DNA of 64,000 bases from Megascapheus bottae (GCA_024803745.1 JANJXV010000161.1:880001-944000); one strand, 5' to 3'; shown: positions 22,431 through 35,879, numbered from the stretch's first letter. A program made the numbers and translations. The notes: a model not told the origin generated them from the letters alone.

Positions 22431-25400
22431 CTACTGATTATGGCGAATGAGGGAAACCACTGAGCCTAAGTTCCTTTGAGTCTGGCTTACTTCACTTAAT
22501 ATGATTTGTTCTAAGTCTTTCCATTTCCTAACAAATGGGGCGATGTCATTCTTTCTGACAGCAGCATAGAATTCCATTGTGTACAAATACCACAACTTGT
22601 TGATCCACTCATCAACTGAGGGACATCTGGGTTGGTTCCATATCTTTGCTATGGTGAATAGTGCTGCAATGAACATTGTTGTGTTAGTGGGTTTAGTATG
22701 CCCTTGTTTCTGGATTGTTGGGTAAATGCCAAGTACTGGAATTGCTGGGTCATAGGGGAGTTGTATGTTTAGCGTTTTGAGGCACTGCCTCACTGCTTTC
22801 CTTAGTGGTTGAACGAGTTTGCACTCCCACCAACAGTGTAGTAGTGATCCCTCCTGAACACATCCCATCCAGCATCTGTTGTCATTCGTTTTCCTGATCC
22901 TGGCCATTCTAACTGGAGTTAGGTGGAATCTTAGACTTGTTTTGATTTGCATTTCTTTTTCGACCAGAGATGTTGAGCATTTCTTCATGTGTCTATAGGC
23001 CATTTTTGTTTCTTCTTCAGAGAAGACTCTCTTTAAGTCTTTGGCCCATTTTGTAATGGGATGGGTGTTACTTTGGAGGTTAGTTTTGGAGTGATTCAAT
23101 TTTTTGAGTTGTTGATATACTTTAGATATGAGGCCTTGTTCCGTTGTTTGGGTGGTGAAGATCTTCTCCCACTCTGTAGGCTTCCTGATTAGTTTACTAG
23201 CTATATCCGTTGCCATACAAAAGCTCTGCAGTTTAATGCAGTCCCACTTATCCAGCCTTTCTCTGATTTGTTGTGATTCTTGGTCCTTATTAAGAAAGTT
23301 TCGACCTGTACCAAGGAGGCCTAGTGTATCTCCTATTCCTTCCTGTAAACTTTTCAGTGTGTCAGCTTTTACCTCCACGTCTTTGATCCATTTGGAGTTA
23401 ATTCTAGTGCAAGGGGACAAAGAAGGATCCAACTTTAGTTTTCTGCAGGTGTTTAACCAGTTCTGCCAGCACAACTTGTTGAAGAGGCTATCTTTCTTCC
23501 ATTCTATTTTTTTGGCTCCCTGGTCAAAGATTAGGTGGCCATAGGTCTGTGGTTTAATATCTGGGTCCGCAGTTCTACTCCATTGGACTTCAGGCCTGTT
23601 CTTGTGCCAGTACCAAGCTGTTTTGAGAATTATAGCTCTGTAATAGAGCCTTAAGTTTGGAATTGAAATTCCTCCAGCGCTGTTCTTTCCGCTAAGAAGT
23701 GTTTTTGCTATACGGGGTCTTTTATTATTCCATATGAAATTTTGAATTGCCTCTTCTATGTCTTTAAAGAATGACATTGGGATGTTGATGGGTATTACAT
23801 TGAATTTGTAGATAGCCCTTGGCAAGATTGTCATTTTCACAATGTTGATTCTTCCAATCCAGGAGCATGGGAGGTTTTTCCATTTCCTTAGTTCTGCTTT
23901 AATTTCCTTTTTTAGGGTTTTAAAGTTTTCATCTAAACGGTCCTTTACATTCTTAGTTAAGCTAATTGCTAGGTACTTTATTTTCTTTGAGGCTATTGTG
24001 AAAGGATTTTCTTTCCTGATTATTGCCTCGTTCCTCTCAGTGTTGGCGTAAAGTAAGGCAGTTGATTTGTGAGGGTTGATTTTATGGCCTGCTACCCTTC
24101 CAAAGCTTTGAATCAGCTCAAGGAGCTTGGGAGTAGAGTCTACAGGATTCTTTAAATACAGAATCATGTCATCGGCAAAGAGGGATAGTTTTATTTCCTC
24201 TTTCCCTACTTGGATCCCCTTTATGCTTGCTTCTTGCCTTATTGCACTGCCTAGGAATTCTAGTACTATGTTAAAAAGGAGTGGAGAGAGTGGGCATCCT
24301 TTTCCCGTTCCAGATTTTAGAGGGAATGGCTTTAGATTTTCACCATTAAGTATAATACTAGCAGTGGGTTTCTCATACACAGCCTTTATTACATTGAGAA
24401 ATGTTCCATGGATTCCTAGTTTCTCCACATCCTTTAACATAAAGGGGTTTTGGATCTTGTCAAATGCCTTTTCCGCATCTATTGAGACAATCATGTGATT
24501 TTATCCCTGCTCCTGTTGATGTGTTGAATTATATTAATTGATTTGTGTATGTTGAACCAGCTTTGCCTCCCTGTGATGAATCCAGTTTGATCATAGTGTA
24601 TATTTTTTTTGATGAGTTGTTGTAGACGGTTGGCCAGTATTTTGTTGAGAAGTTTTGCATCGAGGTTCATCAAAGAAATGGGTCTATAGATCTCTTTCTT
24701 TGATGAATCTCTGTCTGGTTTGGGGATGAGGGATATGCTGGCTTCACAGAATCAGTTTAGTAAAGAACCTTCATTTTCAATTTCGTTGAAGAGCTTGAGG
24801 AGTATTGGTGTGAGCTCTGCTTTGAAGACCTTATAGAATTCAGCTGTGAATCCATCTGGCCCTGGGCTCTTTTTAAGTGGAAATTGTATAATTTCCATTT
24901 CTATTTCAGAGCTTGAAATAGGCCTGTTGAGTTGGGTTAGCTCTTCTTGGTTCAGTGTGTGTATGTTAATATTGTCTAGGAATTCATCCATTTCTTCTAG
25001 ATTCTCAAATTTGTTGGCGTAAAGGTTTGAGAAGTATTCCCTCATGATATTCTGGATCTTGGTAATTTCTGTCGTGATATTACCATTTTCATCTGCGATT
25101 TTGTTTATTTCGATATGCTCTCTTCTTTTTTCGGTAAGATTTGCTAAGGGCTTGTCAATTTTGTTAATTCTTTCAAGAACCAACTCCTTGTTTTGTTGAT
25201 TCTTTCTATAGTTTTTTTTGTTCCAAATCATTTAATTCTGCTTTAATTTTAATAATTTGCTTTCTCCTAATGGGTTTAGGGTTGGTTTGTTGCTCTTTTT
25301 CCAGGAGGTTAAGGTGAGACATTAACTAGTTGGTTTGCCATTTTTCCAACTTGCTGTTGTAGGCACTCCACGCTATAAATTTTCCTCTGAGTACTGCCTT

Positions 25401-26273
25401 TGTTGTGTCCCTAAGGAGTTGATATTTGTGTGCTCCTTATTGTTCAATTTCATAAACAGTTGGATATCTGTTCTGATCTCTTCGATTACCCATTGTTTTT
25501 GATTCAACAATGTGTGGTTCAGTCTCCATGAGTTACAGGGTTTTCTTTGGTGGAGATGTGTGTTCAGCTCCAATTTGATGCCTTTATGGTCTGAGAGTGT
25601 GCATGGAATAATTTCAGTGTTTCTGAATCTGTCCAGGTTTGCTTTATGGCCTAAGATGTGGTCTATTTTGGAAAACGTTCCATGTGCTGCTGAGAAAAAC
25701 GTATATTGTGGTGTTACTGGGTGCAATATTCTGCAGATGTCTGTTAGATCTAGTTGGTCTATATAGTTGTTCAGTTCTAAGGTTTCTCTGTTGAGTTTTT
25801 GCCTTGTTGATCTGTCCATAGGTGAGAGTGGTGTGTTAAACTCACCAACAATCACTTTATTTCGATCTATGTATGGTTTCAGTGTAAGCAAAGTTTGCTT
25901 GATGAAGTTTGGAGCTCCGGGATTGGGTGTGTAAATATTTAGGATTGTTATGTCTTCCGGGAGGAAAGATCCCTTTAGTAGTATGTAGTAACCTTCTTTG
26001 TCTTTTCTTACTAATTTTAGTTTGAAGTCTATTGTATCTGATATGAGGATGGCAACTCTAGCCTGTTTATGGGGGCAGTTAGCTTGATAGAGTTTATTCC
26101 AACCTCTCACTTTCAAAAGATGATTGTTTTTGGGTAAGATGTGTCTCTCGAAGTCAGCAGAACGATGGCTCTTGCTTTTTGATCCAACTAGACAACCTAT
26201 GCCGTTTAATTGGAGAGTTAAGTCCATTGATATTGAGAGTTAGGATTGAGAGATATTTATTAGTTCTTACCAT
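22431..26273 (-). pseudogene. ORF2: L1 copy 2 ORF2 (endonuclease/reverse transcriptase), broken
   Basis: ORF2 protein nicks the target and reverse transcribes L1 RNA. The N-terminal APE-type endonuclease (25373-26227 after an early frame break) keeps KIDHILG and SDHKGI but has GEFNTPLS where the family has GDFNTPLS at a catalytic Asp. The reverse transcriptase follows: [12 protein letters not shown], then a TGA at about 24749, then a separate frame, and from 24494 a 687-codon frame with FADDMILYL and the C-terminal [13 protein letters not shown]. The RT is split by a stop and by a frameshift near 24495. The span of 3843 bp is close to a normal ORF2 (about 1280 codons). This copy has the longest open stretch in the window. 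Confidence 0.92.
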
Positions 26274-26504
26274 TTTTAAAAGCTTTTAGTAGGGCCTGTG
26301 TCTTGACAGTTTTTGTGGTCCTTAGATGGTATGCTGTTTAGGTGCCATTTCTTTCCCTATATTGCTTTTATTTTGGTTTTCTATGTATAGAGCATCTTTG
26401 AGAATTCTCTGTAGTGTTGGTTTTGTTTCGACATATTGTTGCAGCTTTTCCCTGGAATGGAATGTTTTTATTTTTCCCTCAGTTATGAATGAGAGCTTAG
26501 CTGG

Positions 26505-27505
26505 CTACAGTATTCTTGGTTGGTAGTTATTTGATATAAGGGCATGACATATATGCTTCCAGTCACTTCGTGCTTGCATGGTCTCTGCTGAGAAATCTGG
26601 GGTTATTCTGATTGGTTTGCCTTTGTAGGTTACTGATCCCTTTTCCCTGGCTGCCTTTAGGATCTTTCCTTTCGTTTATATTGATCCAGTTCAGATCACA
26701 ATGTGGCGGTGGGATGTTCTTTTCTGGTGAGGTCTGTTTGGGGTTCTAAAAGCTTCTCGTATCTGGATGGGCCTGCCCTTCTGGATATTTGGGAAATTCT
26801 CTGAGATGATTCCCTGAAGTATATTTCCAATACCATTGACCTCTTTCTCCACGCCCTCCTCAGTACCAACTAGCCTTAAATTAGGCTTCCTAATTGTATC
26901 TTGGACCTCCTGAAGCGCTCTCTCATATTTCCTAGATTTGGATTGACTCATTTTCTGTTCTTTATAATACCTAAATTATCTTCAGCCACAGAAATTCTCT
27001 CCTCTGCAATGTCTAACCTGCTATCAAAGCTATCTACTTTATTTTTCATCTCCCTTGCTTCTAATTGCTCACTTTTGATGCCTTGCATCCCTTGTTTTAG
27101 ATCATGTATGGATTTCTTTATCTCCTTGATTTCATTTTGAGTGGTTAGCTCAGTAGCTTTATTTTCTTTGGACATTTGCTGGAGTTTGGTCACGTTTTTA
27201 TCTGTGGATTCTTTGAATTCATCCATCTTTCTTTGAAAAACCTTTAATATGGCCTCCTTTATGGCTTCTTCTTTTTCACTTATCACCTTGTTTTTGCTTT
27301 GCTCTTGTTCAGGTATGGCTTCCTCCATTATCTCTTTCTTTATATTTTCACATTTTTCATTAATGATGTTTATCAATTGCATTTGTGTAGCAATTGGAAG
27401 ACTCTCCTCTAGGTTTGCCAGTGACTGTTCCATTGTCTGTTTACATTGGGTGGGGGATGTTGTTTCTTGATTTGACACTTTTCTTGAGTTTCTTGTTCTG
27501 CCCAT
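26505..27505 (-). pseudogene. ORF1: L1 copy 2 ORF1, broken
   Basis: The 185-codon coiled-coil part (26948-27505) is open and begins MGRTRNSRKVSNQETT. The shared one-base frameshift puts the C-terminal part in another frame starting at 26951. That part is cut by a copy-specific TGA at about 26690 (CGA to TGA, a CpG-type transition, after SHRHIVI). Length of 1001 bp equals the other copies. Confidence 0.9.
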
Positions 27506-28065
27506 TTGAAAATGGGAGCAAGATTACTACTAAATACGATTATAGTTTTTCAGATATAACCAACCTAGACCTCTGTAGCTGGCAGACACTAGATGTTCAC
27601 AAGTTTTGATTGGTATTATCACTCTTTCTTTTTGTGCACTTACAGACCAGCCTAATACAACCACTGATAAGCGATTTATACCCAAAACAATAAGCCTCTC
27701 AATCCAATCTCTATTGTCTTTAAGTCCCTCTGAGCCTAGAGAATAATTAACCACCTACATATACAATATTGCTCAACAGCCATCAAGTGTAGATCCGTGC
27801 AGTATAAGGGTTGAAAGACGAGCAGAAGTCCAGAGATAGAACAAAAGAATGAGAGAGGTCAGGGGAGGTGCAAGAGGATTAACGTAGGAGTGTAAGAATA
27901 TTGTAGTAATGAAGAAAAGTTATAGCATAAGGATAACTGACATAAGTTGGTAAGTAGGTAGCATATTTGAGTACAAAGTTTGGAAAGTATTAGAATAAAA
28001 CTTATGTGTTGCTGCACGACTAGCTCTTAGCCCAACCAGTGGCCTCACACTGGACCATGGGATGG
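27506..28065 (-). promoter_or_regulatory. L1 5' leader (putative internal promoter region)
   Basis: About 560 bp upstream of ORF1 on the minus strand, repeated at 20089-20648, 34957-35517 and 42388-42947. In L1 elements this region carries the internal RNA polymerase II promoter. I see no motif that proves activity here. It joins the host segment at the unit junction (atctgttttt), so the leader may be cut short by the duplication breakpoint. Confidence 0.5.
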
Positions 28066-29464
28066 ATCTGTTTTTCTTGTCTACGTTGAGGGAAAGGGGT
28101 ATTTCACAAGATGCAGAAGTGAAGATTTCAGAAGCAAATGCTGTGAGTGAATTAGCTCGTAAAAAGCATTTTTATTTTCTTTTATCTATCTGCCAGTCTT
28201 GGGGCTTGAATTCAGGGCCTGAGCACTGTCCTCGGGTTTTCTCAAGTCTAGCCCTCTGCCACTTGAGCCACAGTGCCACATCTAGATTTTCTATCTATGT
28301 GGTACTGAGCAATCAAACCCAGATCTTCATGGATGCTAGGCAAGCACTCTACCACTATGCCAAACTCTCAACCCTGACATAGTAATTTTAAAGTCATCAT
28401 CATCATCATCATCATCATCGTCATCATCATCATCATCATCATATCCAAATATCCTTTCTCCTACAAAGAATGAACACTTAACTGTGTCTAATGCTTTTTT
28501 TTAATTTCACTAATTCTTCTGTGTTTTTCCCTCTTGCATTTTTTACACATGACAGCAAAGCTAATCATCAGGAAAAAATTGATTAGGATACAGAAATCTA
28601 ATAATATCCTAGTAGATTGACGTCAAAAATATGTGCAAGATGCCCTGTGTGTTTGACCTTGTGGGAGAGTCCTTGGCTACCAAGCAGTAAGCCTCAGGTT
28701 TGATTCCTCATTACCACATACATAGAAAACGCTGCAAGTGTTGCTGTGGCTCGGTGGGACAGCTAAAGCCTAAAGAAAGCCCAAGAACAATGTTCACACT
28801 CTGAGGTCAAGTCCCAAGACTAGCAAAAACAAAAAAAATTCGACAAGGGGCAAAATGCAGGCAGAGAAGGCACGGTGAAGCAAATGTTTTGTAAAGGATG
28901 AGGGCAATAATGACCCTTAAGTTTGGATCTTACCTAAGAAAGGCTCCTTGAGCCTGAGACCAGACTGGTAGTTGGGCCTAGTGGAAGACATTGGGATTGG
29001 ACAAATAAGGTGTGCTGTATACTACATCCACATGTATATTGTGAGATTGGAGGAGAGATTCAGCCTCCAGTATGTCTTTGGTGAGGTCTTTTGTGAGCAA
29101 GGATCTTTGGTCATTGGGCCCTGAAAGGTGACCCTGCCTCCCTCACAATGGAACAGAATATGGAACCCTGGTAACCAAGCCACTGTAACTAACAACCAGC
29201 TCAAGCCAGCTCACTTGGCCTGTGGCTCAGGAGGAAGAAAGATGTTGCTGTGCTGTTGCCAAAGGTCAGGAAACTCGAGTCTCAGGCATGGAAGTTGTGG
29301 ATGTCTTACTCGAAGATGTACATGCTAGATCATTGCCAAGCCACAAATCCAGTATTACAGAACTTTCTCTAAGAAGAAGGCCAGGAAAATCCAGGGCAAA
29401 AAGATGAGGTAAATTTCTAAGAAGAAATGTATTTGACCCCATCATCCTCCCCACACACTACAAC
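28066..29464 (+). repeat. Host segment of array unit 2
   Basis: Near-identical to 20649-22017. It holds SINEs at about 28182-28374 (minus) and 28640-28834 (plus) and the exon-like segment 29128-29409. It differs by the longest CAT triplet run of the four units (28396-28443: 8 CAT, one CGT, 7 CAT), which accounts for most of the extra length. Confidence 0.93.
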
Positions 29465-29883
29465 TTTCTTTTTTTTTCATTTTTGTATTGTAATTAGTAA
29501 AAGGGTTAGATGATATTTGCCAGATAGAAGGTGCATGAATTCACATACATTGATACCCTTTCATATGTCTTGGTACCCATTTCCCTCCAACCCCACACCC
29601 CCCACCCGTCTTGGTTTTCCCCCCTTCCCTATCAAATTTCAAATATCCAAATACAAATAAATTCAATATATCAGATAACAAAGTGAGATACTATACCATT
29701 ATGGGATAACCAAGGGACAGCAAGCGAGATGAGAGACAACATAGTACATTAAGGACAACAATCATTCATTATATGGCTTTTGTGTCAATATCCTGGAGGT
29801 CCTTTCAATTAGCTTCACATTATATGTCCTTATATATGGCCTTTTGCTCTATTGCCAATCTCTGCTAGTAGAGCCCAAGGTTT

Positions 29884-32800
29884 CTACTGATTATGATGAA
29901 TGAGGGAAACCACTGAGCCTAAGTTCCTTTGAGTCTGGCTTACTTCACTTAATATGATTTGTTCTAAGTCTTTCCATTTCCTAACAAATGGGGCGATGTC
30001 ATTCTTTCTGACAGCAGCATAGAATTCCATTGTGTACAAATACCACAACTTGTTGATCCACTCATCAACTGAGGGACATCTGGGTTGGTTCCATATCTTT
30101 GCTATGGTGAATAGTGCTGCAATGAACATTGTTGTGCTAGTGGGTTTAGTATGCCCTTGTTTCTGGATTGTTGGGTAAATGCCAAGTAGTGGAATTGCTG
30201 GGTCATAGGGGAGTTGTATGTTTAGCGTTTTGAGGCACTGCCGCACTGCTTTCCATAGTGGTTGAACGAGTTTGCACTCCCACCAACAGTGTAGTAGTGA
30301 TCCCTCCTGACCACATCCACTCCAGCATCTGTTGTCATTCGTTTTCCTGATCCTGGCCATTCTAACTGGAGTTAGGTGGAATCTTAGACTTGTTTTGATT
30401 TGCATTTCTTTTATGACCAGAGATGTTGAGCATTTCTTCATGTGTCTATAGGCCATTTTTGTTTCTTCTTCAGAGAAGACTGTCTTTAATTTTTTGGCCC
30501 ATTTTGTAATGGGATGGGTGTTACTTTGGAGGTTAGTTTCGGAGTGATTCAATTTTTTGAGTTGTAGATATATTTTAGATATGAGGCCTTGTTCCGTTGT
30601 TTGGGTGGTGAAGATCTTCTCCCACTCTGTAGGCTTCCTGATTAGTTTACTAGCTATATCCGTTGCCATACAAAAGCTGTGCAGTTTAATGCAGTCCCAC
30701 TTATCCAGCCTTTCTCTGATTTGTTGTGATTCTTGGTCCTTATTAAGAAAGTTTCGACCTGTACCAAGGAGGCCTAGTGTATCTCCTATTCCTTCCTGTA
30801 AACTTTTCAGTGTGTCAGCTTTTACCTCCACGTCTTTGATCCATTTGGAGTTAATTCTAGTGCAAGGGGACAAAGAAGGATCCAACTTTAGTTTTCTGCA
30901 GGTGTTTAACCAGTTCTGCCAGCACAACTTGTTGAAGAGGCTATCTTTCTTCCATTCTATTTTTTTGGCTCCCTGGTAAAAGATTAGGCGGCCATAGGTC
31001 TGTGGTTTAATATTATGGGTCCGCAGTTCTACTCCATTGGACTTCAGGCCTGTTCTTGTGCCAGTACCAAGCTGTTTAGAGAATTATAGCTCTGTAATAG
31101 AGCCTTAAGTTTGGAATTGAAATTCCTCCAGCGCTGTTCTTTCTGCTAAGAAGTGTTTTTGCTATACGGGGTCTTTTATTATTCCATATGAAATTTTGAA
31201 TTGCCTCTTCTATGTCTTTAAAGAATGACATTGGGATGTTCATGGGTATTACATTGAATTTGTAGATAGTCCTCGGCAAGATTGTCATTTTCACAATGTT
31301 GATTCTTCCAATCCAGGAGCACGGGAGGTTTTTCCATTTCCTTAGTTCTGCTTTAATTTCCTTTTTTAGGGTTTTAAAGTTTTCATCTAAACGGTCCTTT
31401 ACATTCTTAGTTAAGCTAATTGCTAGGTACTTTATTTTCTTTGAGGCTATTGTGAAAGGATTTTCTTTCCTGATTATTGCCTCGTTCCTCTCAGTGTTGG
31501 CGTAAAGTAAGGCAGTTGATTTGTGAGGGTTGATTTTATGGCCTGCTACCCTTCCAAAGCTTTGAATCAGCTCAAGGAGCTTGGGAGTAGAGTCTATAGG
31601 ATTCTTTAAATACAGAATCATGTCATCTGCAAAGAGGGATAGTTTTATTTCCTCTTTCCCTACTTGGATCCCCTTTATGCTTGCTTCTTGCCTTATTGCA
31701 CTGCCTAGGAATTCTAGTACTATGTTACAAAGGAGTGGAGAGAGTGGGCATCCTTGTCTCGTTCCTGATTTTAGAGGGAATGGCTTTAGATTTTCACCAT
31801 TAAGTATAATACTAGCAGTGGGTTTCTCATACACAGCCTTTATGACATTGAGAAATGTTCCATGGATTCCTAGTTTCTCCACATCTTTTAACATAAAGGG
31901 GTTTTGGATCTTGTCAAATGCCTTTTCCGCATCTATTGAGACAATCATGTGATTTTATCCCTGCTCCTGTTGATGTGTTGAATTATATTAATTGATTTGT
32001 GTATGTTGAACCAGCTTTGCCTCCCTGTGATGAATCCAGTTTGATCATAGTGTATATTTTTTTCATGAGTTGTTGTAGACGGTTGGCCAGTATTTTGTTG
32101 AGAAGTTTTGCATCGAGGTTCATCAAAGAAATGGGTCTATAGATCTCTTTCTTTGATGAATCTCTGTCTGGTTTGGGGATGAGGGATATGCTGGCTTCAC
32201 AGAATCAGTTTGGTAAAGAACCTTCATTTTCAATTTCGTTGAAGAGCTTGAGGAGTATTGGTGTGAGCTCTGCTTTGAAGACCTTATAGAATTCAGCTGT
32301 GAATCCATCTGGCCCTGGGCTCTTTTTAAGTGGAAGTTGTCTAATTTCCATTTCTATTTCAGAGCTTGAAATAGGCCTGTTGAGTTGGGTTAGCTCTTCT
32401 TGGTTCAGTGTGTGTATGTTAATATTGTCTAGGAATTCATCCATTTCTTCTAGATTCTCAAATTTGTTGGCGTAAAGGTTTGAGAAGTATTCCCTCATGA
32501 TATTCTGGATCTTGGTAATTTCTGTTGTGATATTACCATTTTCATCTGCGATTTTGTTTATTTCGATATGCTCTCTTCTTTTTTCGTTAAGATTTGCTAA
32601 GGGTTTGTCAATTTTGTTAATACTTTCAAGAACCAACTCCCTGTTTTGTTGATTCTTTCTATAGTTTTTTATTACAAATCATTTAATTCTGCTTTGATTT
32701 TAATAATTTGCTTTCTCCTAATGGGTTTAGGGTTGGTTTGTTGCTCTTTTTCCAGGAGGTTAAGGTGAGACATTAACTAGTTGGTTTGCCCTTTTTCCAA

Positions 32801-33724
32801 CTTGCTGTTGTAGGCACTCAGCGCTATAAATTTTCCTCTGAGTACTGCCTTTGTTGTGTCCCTAAGGAGTTGATATTTGTGTGCTCCTTATTGTTAAATT
32901 TCATAAACAGTTGGATATCTGTTCTGATCTCTTCGATTACCCATTGTTTTTGATTCAACAATGTGTGGTTCAGTCTCCATGAGTTACAGGGTTTTCTTTG
33001 GTGGAGATGTGTGTTCAGCTCCAATTTGATGCCTTTATGGTCTGAGAGTGTGCATGGAATAATTTCAGTGTTTCTGAATCTGTCCAGGTTTGCTTTATGG
33101 CCTAAGATGTGGTCTATTTTGGAAAATGTTCCATGTGCTGCTGAGAAAAACGTATATTGTGGTGTTACTGGGTGGAATATTCTGCAGATGTCTGTTAGAT
33201 CTAGTTGGTCTATATAGTTGTTCAGTTCTAAGGTTTCTCTGTTGAGTTTTTGCCTTGTTGATCTGTCCATAGGTGAGAGTGGTGTGTTAAACTCACCAAC
33301 AATCACTGTGTTTCGATCTACGTATGGTTTCAGTGTAAGTAAAGTTTGCTTGATGAAGTTTGGAGCTCCGGGATTGGGTGTGTAAATATTTAGGATTGTT
33401 ATGTCTTCCGGGAAGAAAGATCCCTTTAGTAGTATGTAGTAACCTTCTTTGTCTTTTCTTACTAATTTTAGTTTGAAGTCTATTGTATCTGATATGAGGA
33501 TGGCAACTCTAGCCTGTTTATGGGGGCAGTTAGCTTGATAGAGTTTATTCCAACCTCTCACTTTCAAAAGATGATTGTTTTTGGGTAAGATGTGTCTCTC
33601 AAAGTCAGCAGAACGATGGCTCTTGCTTTTTGATCCAACTAGACAACCTATGCCGTTTAATTGGAGAGTTAAGTCCATTGATATTGAGAGTTAGGATTGA
33701 GAGATATTTATTAGTTCCTACCAT
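29884..33724 (-). pseudogene. ORF2: L1 copy 3 ORF2, broken
   Basis: The endonuclease part (32824-33678) has the same GEFNTPLS substitution. The RT N-part (32205-32636) ends at the shared TGA. The RT core (31076-31948) has FADDMILYL, and the C-terminal part (29884-30927) has [18 protein letters not shown] private frameshift near 31070 separates the last two. Span 3841 bp. Confidence 0.92.
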
Positions 33725-33955
33725 TTTTAAAAGCTTTTAGTAGGGCCTGTGTCTTGACAGTTCTTGTGGTCCTTAGATGGTATGCTGTTTAGGTGCCATT
33801 TCTTTCCCTATATTGCATTTATTTTGGTTTTCTATGTATAGAGCATCTTTGAGAATTCTCTGTAGTGTTGGTTTTGTTTCGACATATTGTTGCAGCTTTT
33901 CCCTGGAATGGAATGTTTTTATTTTTCCCTCAGTTATGAATGAGAGCTTAGCTGG

Positions 33956-34956
33956 CTACAGTATTCTTGGTTGGTAGTTATTTGATATAAGGGCATGACA
34001 TATATGCTTCCAGTCACTTCGTGCTTGCATGGTCTCTGCTGAGAAATCTGGGGTTATTCTGATTGGTTTGCCTTTGTAGGTTACTGATCCCTTTTCCCTG
34101 GCTGCCTTTAGGATCTTTCCTTTCGTTTCTATTGATCCAGTTCGGATCACAATGTTGCGGTGGGATGTTCTTTTCTGGTCAGGTCTGTTTGGGGTTCTAA
34201 AAGCTTCTCATATCTGGATGGGCCTGCCCTTCTGGATATTTGGGAAATTCTCTGAGATGATTCCCTGAAGTATATTTCCAATACCATTGACCTCTTTCTC
34301 CACGCCCTCCTCAGTACCAACTAGCCTTAAATTAGGCTTCCTAATTGTATCTTGGACCTCCTGAAGCGCTCTCTCATATTTCCTAGATTTGGATTGACTC
34401 ATTTTCTGTTCTTTATAATACCTAAATTATCTTCAGCCACGGAAATTCTCTCCTCTGCAATGTCTAACCTGCTATCAAAGCTATCTACTTTATTTTTCAT
34501 CTCCCTTGCTTCTAATTGCTCACTTTTGATGCCTTGCATCCCTTGTTTTAGATCATGTATGGATTTCTTTATCTCCTTGATTTCCTTTTGAGTGGTTAGC
34601 TCGGTACCTTTATTTTCTTTGGACATTTGCTGGAGTTTGGTCACGTTTTTATTTGTGGATTCTTTGAATTCATCCATCTTTCTTTGAAAAACCTTTATTA
34701 TGGCCTCCTTTATGGCTTCTTCTTTTTCACTTATCACCTTGTTTTTGCTTTCCTCTTGTTCAGGTATGGCTTCCTCCATTATCTCTTTCTTTATATTTTC
34801 ACATTTTTCATTAATGATGTTTATCAATTGCATTTGTGTAGCAATTGGAAGACTCTCCTCTAGGTTTGCCAGTGACTGTTCCATTGTCTGTTTACATTGG
34901 GTGGGGGATGTTGTTTCTTGATTTGACATTTTTCTTGAGTTTCTTGTTCTGCCCAT
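33956..34956 (-). pseudogene. ORF1: L1 copy 3 ORF1, broken
   Basis: The coiled-coil part (34399-34956) is open. The C-terminal part is out of frame by one base and is further stopped at about 34207 by a private CGA to TGA change (after RPIQI), another CpG-type transition. Downstream residues to 33956 continue in frame after that stop. Confidence 0.9.
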
Positions 34957-35517
34957 TTGAAAATGGGAGCAAGATTACTACTAAATATGATTATAGTTTT
35001 TCAGATATAACCAACCTAGACCTCTGTAGCTGGCAGACACTAGATGTTCACAAGTTTTGATTGGTATTATCACTCTTTCTTTTTGTGCACTTACAGACCA
35101 GCCTAATACAACCACTGATAAGCGATTTATACCCAAAACAATAAGCCTCTCAATCCAATCTCTATTGTCTTTAAGTCCCTCTGAGCCTAGAGAATAATTA
35201 ACCACCTACATATACAATATTGCTCAACAGCCATCAAGTGTAGATCCGTGCAGTATAAGGGTTGAAAGACGTGCAGTGGTCCAGAGATAGAAAAAAAAGA
35301 ATGAGAGAGGTCAGGGGAGGTGCAAGAGGATTAACGTAGGAGTGTAAGAATATTGTAGTAATGAAGAAAAGTTATAGCATAAGGATAACTGACATAAGTT
35401 GGTAAGTAGGTAGCATATTTGAGTACAAATTTTGGAAAGTATTAGAATAAAACTTATGTGTTGCTGCACGACTAGCTCTTAGCCCAACCAGTGGCCTCAC
35501 AGTGGACCATGGGATGG

Positions 35518-35845
35518 ATCTGTTTTTCTTGTCTACGTTGAGGGAAAGGGGTATTTCACAAGATGCAGAAGCGAAGATTTCAGAAGCAAATGCTGTGAGT
35601 GAATTAGCTCGTAAAAAGCATTTTTATTTTCTTTTATCTTTCTGCCAGTCTTGGGGCTTGAATTCAGGGCCTGAGCACTGTCCTCGGGTTTTCTCAAGTC
35701 TAGCCCTCTGCCACTTGAGCCACAGTGCCACATCTAGATTTTCTATCTATGTGGTACTGAGCAATCAAACCCAGATCTTCATGGATGCTAGGCAAGCACT
35801 CTACCACTATGCCAAACTCTCAACCCTGACATAGTAATTACAAAG

Positions 35846-35879
<34 letters not shown>

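Larger units (their letters stand above)
22018..28065 (-). mobile_element. L1: L1 copy 2, complete length (about 6.05 kb)
   Basis: Order on the minus strand: 5' leader 27506-28065, ORF1 26505-27505, inter-ORF gap about 230 bp, ORF2 22431-26273, 3' UTR 22018-22430 with a poly-A end at the host junction (poly-T on the plus strand). Every coding part is recognisable, but ORF1 and ORF2 are interrupted, so the element is inactive. The 3' UTR has the C-rich stretch near 22135-22170 seen in all copies. Confidence 0.96.
29465..35517 (-). mobile_element. L1: L1 copy 3, complete length (about 6.05 kb)
   Basis: Same arrangement as copy 2: leader 34957-35517, ORF1 33956-34956, ORF2 29884-33724, 3' UTR 29465-29883. 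It shares the ORF1 frameshift, the ORF2 TGA and the RT frameshift with its sisters and has further private changes. Confidence 0.96.

Noticed and set aside
23128..23544. 138-codon plus-strand frame repeated at 30557, 38015 and 45423
   Set aside because: It is antisense to L1 ORF2 and is conserved only because the array units are near-identical.
27506..28065. An endogenous retroviral LTR as array unit part
   Set aside because: There is no TG...CA-bounded repeat, primer binding site or gag/pol of retroviral type. The region is placed as the leader before L1 ORF1.
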